Source of the DNA: Pleurostoma richardsiae
Taxonomy: Eukaryota; Ascomycota; Sordariomycetes; Calosphaeriales; Pleurostomataceae
Reading direction: 5' to 3'
NCBI GenBank assembly: GCA_030052745.1
Contig: JANBVO010000012.1
Span: 558,001 to 622,000, forward strand
DNA: 64,000 bases
Shown here: one piece after another, positions 56,226 through 64,000 of the stretch
Layout of the letters: the number at the start of each line of letters is the position of its first letter
How positions within the stretch are numbered: the stretch's first letter is position 1
Notes under the pieces: generated by a model
The model's input: only the letters and a program-made list of their open reading frames with translations
The model's database searches: none
What the model was told of the DNA's origin: nothing
Translations under genes and position numbers: made by a program

Positions 56226-57468
56226 AGTGAACGACAGGCAGACAGCAGTGGTGAACGAGAGATTGGACCGGAGAAAGGCCCAGTCACGGAAAAGAGTGCG
56301 AGCAGGAGGAGGGAACGACGAGTTTCGTGACAGTTCAGCGGACTCCGTGTAACGTCAGGGCGGAGGCGGAGGCGGGACAAATTCTTGACTCCATGGATTT
56401 TTACTTTATATGGATCCCCTCCGCCCCGGCTATTGCTCATCTGCAAGATCCGGTCGAAGCATCTCGGGCGTGGCGCCCCTGTGATACTCCTGCTAGCGCG
56501 GCCTTTCCAGCGTGCCGGGTATGTACCGGTACCCACAGACGGGGAAGAATCAGAGCTAAGGTTGTCATTTTCCTCTTGAAAAGCGGCCCCGGATTCTAGT
56601 GTGGTGCAGAAGTCAGGGCTAGTCCTCCTCTATTGGCGTAACAGAGAAAAGACAAGATGGTCAAGAAATGCCTTGATGACGTCTTTGACGAATCCGATAC
56701 TATGAATTCGTCAGCGCTCCCGCTGCAGAGGGCTCTCCGCATATCACAGAGTCGACGGCACACCCGCACGCCCGTACCAGATACCTCAGCTGGGAGCGAC
56801 ACGAGGTGCAAGACGCCGGTAGACACCAAGTACGTAAGGCAAATAAGAAAACTTCAAGCTCTTAAGTAAAAATGGTCTTGTTCTGTGGGTCCCTCGCCTC
56901 ACGCCCGCCTCGCTGCCAGGGCTGCGCGCGCCCGCAGCTTCCGGAAGGCCCTTGGCTGGGACGATATCGGAGAGCGTGTCATCACGTGTCCCAGACGTTC
57001 CAGAACATCCAGACAACTATTCTGTCTCGAGTTCACAGCATGTCACACTGGCTCGATCAGGTAAATGCTCGTTTCCTTCGGTGACTGGGGGCTTCTGGGG
57101 AGAGCGGCGAGAAGACGTGCTAAACCGCCTTAGCTCCAAACTCTAATCGGCCAGGCACGTGACCCTGAGGGCTCGCTTCTCACGTGAGCACCTCCATCTT
57201 CACCATACCTACCTACTCACCTTAACTTTCGCGGCTTAGCTGATGACAAACCGTCCGTCGTGAGACCTTCTCTCCTTTCTTCTTTAAATAAGATCAAGGG
57301 GAGCCAAGCCTGCTACTCTATTTGCATCCGACTTACTCCGGCCCATGTCGGGCTTCTCCTAGCTAAGGTACAGGCAGGGCAAAGAGAACTGGCTAAAGGC
57401 AAGTCTCGGAATAGAAATATATATGTTACTTCATGAGATTTTATCAAATTTGAATCACTTGATCCTCA
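56226..57468. other. Intergenic
   Basis: Promoter of the transporter gene on the left. No gene seen. Two short plus frames (56657-56869, 56872-57084) have no recognisable content. Pyrimidine-rich TACCTACC units lie near 57200-57220. Confidence 0.4.
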
Positions 57469-58323
57469 GTTTCAATCACAGGTCCTAGAAACAAGGGACT
57501 CGGTGCCTGCCTGGGTGAATCAGCCCCCATCTTCGCACAAGCGAATCCTGCATATATGATCTTTCTGGCTCGATACAAGTCACGCATTGACCCTGTAGTC
57601 TCGCACATCAAGTGCCTAAATCGAAGATTATAGTGGCCTCGTACTAGTTTCTTGGACGACTTGAACCCCGAGCGTGCCGCTGCAACCGCCGCCGGTGAGG
57701 CGACGAGGGAGATCGATGTCTGAGTCAACAATGTGAGTATTACGGGGATCCGGGATATATGACCAACAAGGATAGAACTGCGATCCAGCTCACAGCGACT
57801 CGGCCATATTCTGTTCACTAAGCAAGCTCTTGCGTCTGATTCTTGCTGCAGGACCCGGTGCTCAAGCCGTTAATTTGACTGGATAGTTCCAGCCGCAGAA
57901 TTGCCGCGTTGCGACTAAGCGACTATAAACTTCTGATGGCTAAGACTTACAACCCTTGGTCAGCCTATGTGCAATGAAGGATAGCCAATCTCGTCTTCCC
58001 CTTCTTATTGGCTCAAAAGCTGCGAGACAAGAAGATCGTCAACTTCAACGTCCATCCGGGCACTGATTACCTTCACTACTCATCTGGGCGAACACGTCGC
58101 AGACTTTGTCGCTCGAGTTCCCATTGCCCTAGAAGCCACATTGAGGAAGATTGGTTCAATCAAGTCAAATCCAAGAGCGTTCAAGAGGGTTGCTACGAGC
58201 CTAGTTGCAGACTTGGATCGCACACTTGAACTCCGTAGTGGCAGCTATCCGACATATGTCCACGTTGAGGACCTTACGATTATACCCTTAACGGAGACGA
58301 TACAGAGCGGTTATAGCAATTGA
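57469..58323 (+). pseudogene. Short-chain dehydrogenase/reductase pseudogene
   Basis: The remains of a classical SDR of about 285 codons can be followed from cofactor site to C-terminus. In order: VSITGPRNKGLGACLG (TGxxxGxG-like turn), MIFLARYKSRIDPVVSHIKC, FLDDLNPERAAATAAGEATR, VNN, LGHILFTKQ, LLRLILAAGPGAQAVNLTG, RRIAALRLSDYK, KTYNPWSAYVQ, RIANLVFPFLLAQKLRDKKI, VNFNVHPG, THLGEHVADFVARVPIALEA, then a tail to TGA at 58321. In-frame stops are TAG 57631, TGA 57721, TGA 57760 and TGA 57975, and one-base frame changes occur near 57824, 57883 and 58065. The YxxxK active site reads Y-V-Q-stop-R, so both the chain and the catalytic Lys are lost. I see no introns. The gene is dead. Confidence 0.85.
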
Positions 58324-58816
58324 GCGAAAAAGTAGTGGGAGAACATTCGAGATCTGGAGTGGGCATTGTAGATCCTCTCATCAAGGACAACAGATGAATC
58401 TTCCAGGGAAAGGGATCCTTAGCCTATGGAACCTGCGGGGAAGCGCACAAACGACCCTGAAGCTCGGGGTAATTCAGTGCGGAGGGACGATTCTTAGCCC
58501 CATAGCCGCCAACAGCGCGGGGCTTCCCCCTGGGGAATCGGTATGCATTATCCCTAGTCGCCCGGGGAAACTGGGGAAATAGCTGCCAGCTGCCTCACCG
58601 GCAGGCCAGTTCCTGGAATGACAGGCTTGTCACGTCGATCTAACCAGGAAGCTGGAAAGCTCTCCAGCATAGCGTGAAACTACGCACCTTAGCCTTGCGA
58701 ACTCGGCCTGCATTTCATCCGCAGATGTCTGGATGGATCAGATAAAATGATGCGGAAGGGCCATAGATGGGCTGGGCACGGGTAGAAGACGGCCAATCTT
58801 CACTGTTTGGTCGGTT
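58324..58816. other. Intergenic upstream of the GH65-type gene
   Basis: Nothing recognised between the SDR pseudogene and the next start codon. Confidence 0.4.
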
Positions 58817-61634
58817 ATGGCAACTGCAGCATTTCTCCTCCTTTTGCTGCCTTCTTTGGCATATGGGAAGATCGATCGGTGAGTATCATGATGAAGCCAG
58901 AATATCCTTTGATGTAGGCTGATTTGCGTTCGCTAGGCGTGCCGTCGTCTCCCGATACAATGTTATCCGCACGAGCTTGATCGACAACAGTACCACGCCG
59001 CTGCAAGTTGGAAACGGGAACTTTGCGTTCAATGTCGACAATACAGGCCTGCAAGTAAGAAAATGGCACTTTCCATCAGATGAAGTTCCTTGCGGCTCAC
59101 TGTCCTTAAACTTGCAGAGCTTTCTCCCGTTCAACACTCTTTCAAGTTGGGCCTGGCATAACGATTCTCTACCGACAGATGGGTGGGTGCGCTTAACTTC
59201 CCCATCTCTGGTATAAGCAATGACTTTGTGATAGCGAAAAGATTAGCGATTACCACGGCGTGCCAATGTTGACTCATGGGACAAATGTCTCCTACGACTT
59301 GTCTGACCCTGATCTCCCCGAAGCAACTCAGTGGATAATCGGGAACCCTAACCGCATCAACCTCGGCCGCATTGGTCTCAAGTACAAGGGCACCACCCTC
59401 TCGGCGTCGATGATCACTGAGCCAGTCCAAGAACTAGACGTTTGGAATGGCATCATAACATCGACCTTTAAGATCGACGGGGCTATGGTCAAGGTGGTGA
59501 CCCAGGGCGATTTCGAGTCTGACGCGGTAGCATTCCATATCGAATCCGAGCTTGTGAAGTCTGGGGCTTTGCAGGTTCTGCTCGACTTCCCGTACCCGCC
59601 TATCCACAGCACAACTTACAAGTACGAGGTTTTCGCTGGAGTCTATGACTTCCCTCTGAACCACACCACACGTATTGTGAGGGTCTGTAAGGAGCAGGAC
59701 GCAGCTCACATCTACCACGAGCTGCAAGAGACCAGGTATTACACCAATCTGCGCTGGCCCACCGGTAGCCCCCTCAAGCTGTCCAAGGACGAGCCTTACG
59801 GGACCGCGAACGTGACTGCGCACCGCTACACTCTGTCTTCTAAGAGTCTCACGGACTCATCCGGGAAATCAACCTCGACGATATCATTCACGGCACATTT
59901 CTCACCGGAAAGACGCCTTCCCGACCTGCCGACCACGATACAGTGGCGCAACCCGGCTGCGTGGAATGAGTACTGGACCGACGGCGGATTTGTCGACCTC
60001 ACGTCGTCATCTAACCCGAAGGCAGACGAGCTGCAGCGGCGGATCATACTGTCTCAGTACCACGTGCGAGTGAACAGTGCGGCAACAGGGCAGTCTCCTC
60101 AGGAGAGCGGACTGATGAACAATGGCTGGTACGGTAAGTGTATTCGCTTCTCAGTGGTGCGTGGAAGGATCTCGCTGAAGTCCAGAAAGGCAAGTTCCAT
60201 ATGGAGATGGTAGTCTGGCATAACGCCCAGTGGTCAGTGTGGGGCCGGCAGAAGTACTTTGACAACATCTTCCCGCAGCTCTATGAGAGGTTCTTGCCCT
60301 CGTCGCTCGCGAGGGCAGAGTCTATGGGGTGGGAGGGAGCCAGGTATGTCTTCCCCTTCCCACCAACGTGTTTGCGATTCTAATACGGCCCTTGAAAGAT
60401 GGCCGAAGATGACCGAGCTCATTACTGGTGTGAGCTCGCCTGGTAGCGTTAACGGTCTCCTGATGTGGCAGCAGGTCAGTCCCCCAATGCCCTCGGCGCG
60501 ATGTACGACTCCTAGCTGACACTTCCTTGGTGAAACGCAGCCTCATCCGATATACCTTGCAGAGCTGGCGTATCAGGCATCACCCACGAGAGATACACTA
60601 GAGCGGTGGGATACTGTCATAACCGCTACGGCAGACTACATGGCGTCGTTCGCTTGGAAGAATGAGACTTCGGGATACTACGACCTTGGGCCGCCGTACG
60701 TCCCTACAAGTCTTGTACGAAGAACTGTAGCTAATATGGTGGATCAGAGCGTACGGTGTGACTGAGAACACGCCACCGGCCGAGTCGCTTGATCTAGCAT
60801 ACGAGGTGAAATACCCTGGATGGGTGTGCATAGAAGCAGCACTGACAAGAACTCGTAGGTTGCATACTGGCGCTGGGCCCTCGACGCCGCACGCACCTGG
60901 AAACAGCGACTCGGCCAGCCTGTTCCGGAGAAGTGGACCACCGTGGCCGCGAACATGGCACTCCCGCCGCAGGCCGACGGCCTGTACGCCGACTACCAGG
61001 GGCTGAACGGCACCTGGTGGGACGACGCCAAGCTATCCAAGGACCCGCGGAGCCTCACCATGCTGCAGGGCATCCTGCCCGACACGCCGGCGGTCGACCC
61101 GGCGGTGGCCCTGAGAACAGCGGACAAGGTCCACGAGGTATGGACGGACGAGAAGATCTTTGGCTGGGGACGGCCGGTGCTGGCTATCAACTCTGCTAGG
61201 ATCGGAAACCCAGAGCGCGCTGTGTATCATCTGACTGCATATGACTACTACAAGTTCAACGACGCGGGTACGTCGCCGACTGTGAAATCGACTTGCCCTT
61301 GTCGCTTGCTAATATCGTGTTTGTACAGGATTCGCTGAGCGTGGAAGTGGTGAGTAGCGACAGCCCCGACCAGAAATGTCAGGCGGGAGCGAGATACTGA
61401 CAGATTTCATACAGAGGGAACTCCGCCGCCATTTATCGCCGGCAACGCCGCGTTCCTCTATTCCGGTGAGCATTACGTCCGGTATTGTCTAAGTACCCGT
61501 GTGTTCGATCTGATGATTTTCTCAAAGTGGCATACATGGCTGCGGGCTGGCAGGGCTCGACTATCGATGCACCCGGCTTCCCCAAAGATGGTACGTGGGT
61601 GGTGAAGCACGAGGGACTGCGTAAAGCACTGTAG
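58817..61634 (+). CDS. Secreted GH65-type glycosidase, twelve exons
   Basis: A six-hairpin glycosidase of the acid-trehalase/GH65-like group; substrate probably an alpha-linked glucoside. Exons: 58817-58878, 58937-59054, 59118-59182, 59247-60133, 60190-60343, 60399-60474, 60541-60695, 60748-60805, 60859-61267, 61329-61349, 61415-61465, 61528-61634. All are GT-AG and the phases agree; about 720 aa. The signal peptide is MATAAFLLLLLPSLAYG. Readable joins include TPLQVGNGNFAFNVDNTGLQ-SFLPFNTLSSWAWH, NNGWYG-KFHMEMVVWHNAQW, GWEGAR-WPKMTELITG, LMWQQ-PHPIYLAELAYQ and ESLDLAYE-VAYWRWALDAA. Active-site carboxylates are likely in the WHNAQW to YLAELAY region, as in the family, but I cannot fix them. 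Exon 10 is only 21 nt. The third-intron acceptor (ATTAG rather than AAAAG) is chosen by phase. Confidence 0.86.
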
Positions 61635-62235
61635 CGAGAGCTCTGGAGGGGATGTCTACCGCTGCTTCTAGATGTCATCCCCTGAATCAAGATTGAGCCA
61701 AACACTGGCACTATGTATTCCTCTTGCTATTCGACTTGTGCTGAAGAGAAATATGACAAGTCAACCACGTTTCATACCCAAGGAGATCTGATTACCCTCG
61801 GAACAACCTACTCGACTTCTTCTACTCCAGCTCTCTTACCTTCTTAACCAATTCATTCTGTCGACCTGCTGTGAGAGCTGGCGACCCTGACTGTCCCTGT
61901 GTGGCCGCCTCGCGACGTCAAGACAAGGCGTCAGCGCTGAACCACTTCTTTGCCATAATGATCAGGCCATCTTCGCATGCAGGTCAATGGAAGCGCAGTC
62001 AAGCGACACTTCATGATAAACCCAAATAATATGATTCGTCAATTCCTGACGTCGTATTCAGTCTGGTACGGAGGTGTGAGCGAAGCCAATCAAAGCATTC
62101 GGGGACCCCGTGGGTAATATATGCAGGTTGCTCCTCCTAATCCCCTCCTCGGACCCCTCCAGCGGTTCAACTCCTGGATCAATCCAGGACAAGAATTGTT
62201 GGTCTGAGAGAAGGACCACCAGGCAAAGGCAGAAC
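61635..62235. other. Intergenic, P450 promoter
   Basis: No gene seen. The P450 frame is open upstream to 62110 without an ATG there, so the start at 62236 is preferred. Confidence 0.4.
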
Positions 62236-63828
62236 ATGGAGGTCCTAATCGCGACTGCGGTCCTCGCCGTCGTCACCGTCTTCATCCTGCGACGAATCCT
62301 CCGCTCGTCCAAAGACCTCCCACTCCCCCCCGGTCCGCCGAGGCTGCCCCTCCTCGGGAACCTGCACAATGCCACGCCGGATAATCCCTTCATCCCCTGG
62401 CACGCCTGGAGCAAGCGCTACGGCCCGGTCATGTCGCTCAGTGTGCCGGGCCAGACCATCATCATCCTGGGCGACGCCAAGTCTGCGGGCGACCTGCTCG
62501 GCCGGCGCGCCTCCGTCTACAGCGGCCGTCCCTACTCCGTCATGTCCACGCTCATCACCCCCGGCCGGGCAGAGCCCATCCACATGCTCCTCCGGCCCTA
62601 CGACGCCACCTTCCGCCTGCAGCAGCGCCTGCTCACCGCGTGCATGAACGCCACCTCCGAGGCCCGCTTCCACCCCGCACAGGACCGCGAGTCCGCGCAG
62701 CTCGTCCACGACCTGCTCCTCGAGGCCGCGGACGACGACAGCGCCGGCGCCGGCGGCCAGGCGATGACCAGCGACAGGCTGTACGCGCACCTGGAGCGCG
62801 CGCAGGCCAGCCTGGTCATGGACCTGTCGTACGGGTACCGCATCCCCACGCCGGACCACCCCACCACGCGGGCCACCCTGCGCGTGCACGGCGCCATGAC
62901 CGACCTCGTCACGCAGACGCACCTCGTCGACGTGGCCCCCGCGCTGCGGCACCTGCCCGCGCCGCTGTCGCCGTGGCGCCGCGCCGCCGACCGCGTGCGC
63001 GCCCTGGAGACGGAGCTGCACCTGCGCAACTTCGCCGCCGGGCTGGCCGCGCCGGGGTGGAACTTCGCCAAGAAGATGCGCGCCAGCGATGGCGCGCGGG
63101 GCACCAGCGACTTCGACCTGGCGTACCTGGTGGGCGCCAACACTGTCGCGGGCATCGAGACGGCCCCCAGGGCGGCCATCTGGCTGTTCGTCGCGGCGCT
63201 GACGGCGGGCGGCGGCGGCGGGGCCTTCGTCACGCGGGCGCAGGAGGTCCTGGACGCGGTGGTCGGGCGAGGCCGCATCCCCGAGCTGGCGGACCGGCCG
63301 CGACTGGCGTACGTCGAGGCGGTGGTGCTGGAGCTGCTGCGCTGGCGCCCGGTCGCGGCGACTGGCGTGCCGCACAAGGCGGACGGCGAGGATACCTACG
63401 CCGGGTTCAGGATACCCAAGGGATCGATCGTCATATTCAACGCCTGGGGTATCGGGCGGGACGAGAGCGTGTTCGGGGAGAACGCCGAGGAGTTCGTCCC
63501 TGAGCGGTGGCTGACGCCTCTTACTAAGGGGGGCGGCTCCGCGGCAGACTGGACGGGGGCGACGGTCCGCCGAGACCTCCCACGGCCGTTCTTCGGCTAC
63601 GGTAGGAGAATGTGCACCGGAAGGCACCTGGCACTGGACGGACTTTGGCTGGTCACGGCGCGGCTGCTCTGGGCCTTCAGAATCGAGAGCGCTGGAGAGG
63701 ACACGCTGCCGGATCCGCTGGATATCAGGCCGCACGGCTTCACGATCACTCCAGGGCCCTTCAAGTTGGTTCTGAAGCCCAGGGGCCCGTGGGTGAAGGA
63801 TGTCATCCTGTGCCCAGATAGCCGTTAG
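62236..63828 (+). CDS. Cytochrome P450 monooxygenase (E-class, group I)
   Basis: A heme-thiolate monooxygenase anchored in the ER membrane. Single exon, 530 aa. The N-terminal helix MEVLIATAVLAVVTVFIL is followed by the proline hinge LPLPPGPPRLPLLGNL. The I-helix is VGANTVAGIETAPRA (about 295-310), with the oxygen-activating Thr kept. The K-helix ExxR is LELLRWRP (about 366). FVPERWL is the PERF-like motif, and the heme loop is PFFGYGRRMCTGRHLA with the axial Cys at about 459. The sequence resembles fungal O-methylsterigmatocystin-reductase-like and CYP620-type enzymes in style, but I cannot give a family. GC-rich codons and no introns. Substrate unknown; no biosynthetic core enzyme is in view, though the window ends soon after. 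Confidence 0.94.
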   Translation: MEVLIATAVLAVVTVFILRRILRSSKDLPLPPGPPRLPLLGNLHNATPDNPFIPWHAWSKRYGPVMSLSVPGQTIIILGDAKSAGDLLGRRASVYSGRPYSVMSTLITPGRAEPIHMLLRPYDATFRLQQRLLTACMNATSEARFHPAQDRESAQLVHDLLLEAADDDSAGAGGQAMTSDRLYAHLERAQASLVMDLSYGYRIPTPDHPTTRATLRVHGAMTDLVTQTHLVDVAPALRHLPAPLSPWRRAADRVRALETELHLRNFAAGLAAPGWNFAKKMRASDGARGTSDFDLAYLVGANTVAGIETAPRAAIWLFVAALTAGGGGGAFVTRAQEVLDAVVGRGRIPELADRPRLAYVEAVVLELLRWRPVAATGVPHKADGEDTYAGFRIPKGSIVIFNAWGIGRDESVFGENAEEFVPERWLTPLTKGGGSAADWTGATVRRDLPRPFFGYGRRMCTGRHLALDGLWLVTARLLWAFRIESAGEDTLPDPLDIRPHGFTITPGPFKLVLKPRGPWVKDVILCPDSR

Positions 63829-64000
63829 CTTGCCAGCTGGAAGATGGGGACGGACAATGAGAGGCTGTCAGAGCCCGAGGCCCAGGGGCTCATGACATAG
63901 ACATCAAGTGAAGAGTCGGGATATGGTGTTTGGCCTTCGGGGCCGCAATGATGTCGGTGCTTTCGCGGCGAGGCGGGAGACTATAGGGCCCGCGAAGAGA
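63829..64000. other. 3' flank of the P450 gene
   Basis: No feature seen before the right edge. Confidence 0.3.

Noticed and set aside
62110-62235. Upstream extension of the P450 from 62110
   Set aside because: There is no ATG at 62110, and the membrane anchor begins properly at the ATG at 62236.
62245-63735. A 496-codon minus frame opposite the P450
   Set aside because: Antisense to an intact P450 with all motifs; composition is dominated by Arg, Gly and Val as expected of a shadow.
1-64000. CRISPR arrays, tRNA or rRNA genes, transposase or reverse transcriptase genes, telomeric repeats
   Set aside because: Looked for and not found; no regularly spaced repeats, no cloverleaf-like arms and no mobile-element protein motifs were seen.

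Overview
This window looks like nuclear DNA from a filamentous ascomycete (Pezizomycotina, most likely a Sordariomycete). The coding is eukaryotic. Genes are split by short GT-AG introns of about 46-88 nt with CTRAY-like branch sites. Gene families include a LaeA-like methyltransferase, a Zn2Cys6 regulator, a rhodopsin-fold PTH11-like membrane protein, a fungal GH7 endoglucanase with a CBM1, and an E-class P450. I saw no bacterial operons, CRISPR arrays, tRNA or rRNA genes. Exon structures below were built by hand from splice sites, phase and family expectation.

Layout. 0-9.3 kb: the 5' part of a ketopantoate reductase gene running off the left edge, a medium-chain alcohol dehydrogenase, a secreted GH25 lysozyme, a doubtful small gene, an aminoglycoside-phosphotransferase-fold kinase with a large acidic insert, and a decayed C-terminal relic probably from a transcription factor. 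9.6-18 kb: a nine-exon LaeA-like methyltransferase with a 13-nt exon, a four-exon multipass membrane protein, a secreted GH43 and a small secreted protein. 18.7-31 kb is the housekeeping core: an amidase, a conserved fungal protein of unknown function, COX20, and the catalytic subunit of DNA polymerase epsilon (POL2). The last two are divergent and share a 537-bp promoter with an E2F/MCB-like palindrome. 31-44 kb: a Zn2Cys6 regulator, a maltose-type sugar transporter, a rhamnogalacturonan acetylesterase without a visible N-terminus, a large secreted glycosidase with a beta-sandwich inserted in its barrel, and a GH7 endoglucanase. 45-56 kb: an alpha/beta hydrolase, a PTH11-like membrane protein, a C2H2-type protein and an amino-acid transporter. 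57-64 kb: a clear short-chain dehydrogenase pseudogene, a twelve-exon GH65-type enzyme and a P450.

Taken together, the accessory parts suit a plant-biomass-degrading fungus. Six secreted or secretion-type carbohydrate-active enzymes lie near a sugar transporter and a Zn2Cys6 regulator, but the genes are interleaved with unrelated ones and do not form a tight cluster. I did not find a convincing new multi-gene defence or biosynthetic system. The most useful unusual observations are the micro-exon methyltransferase with a questionable third intron, the SDR pseudogene, the relic with tryptophan-to-stop changes, the acidic-insert kinase, the split-barrel glycosidase, and the cell-cycle-type elements upstream of POL2.
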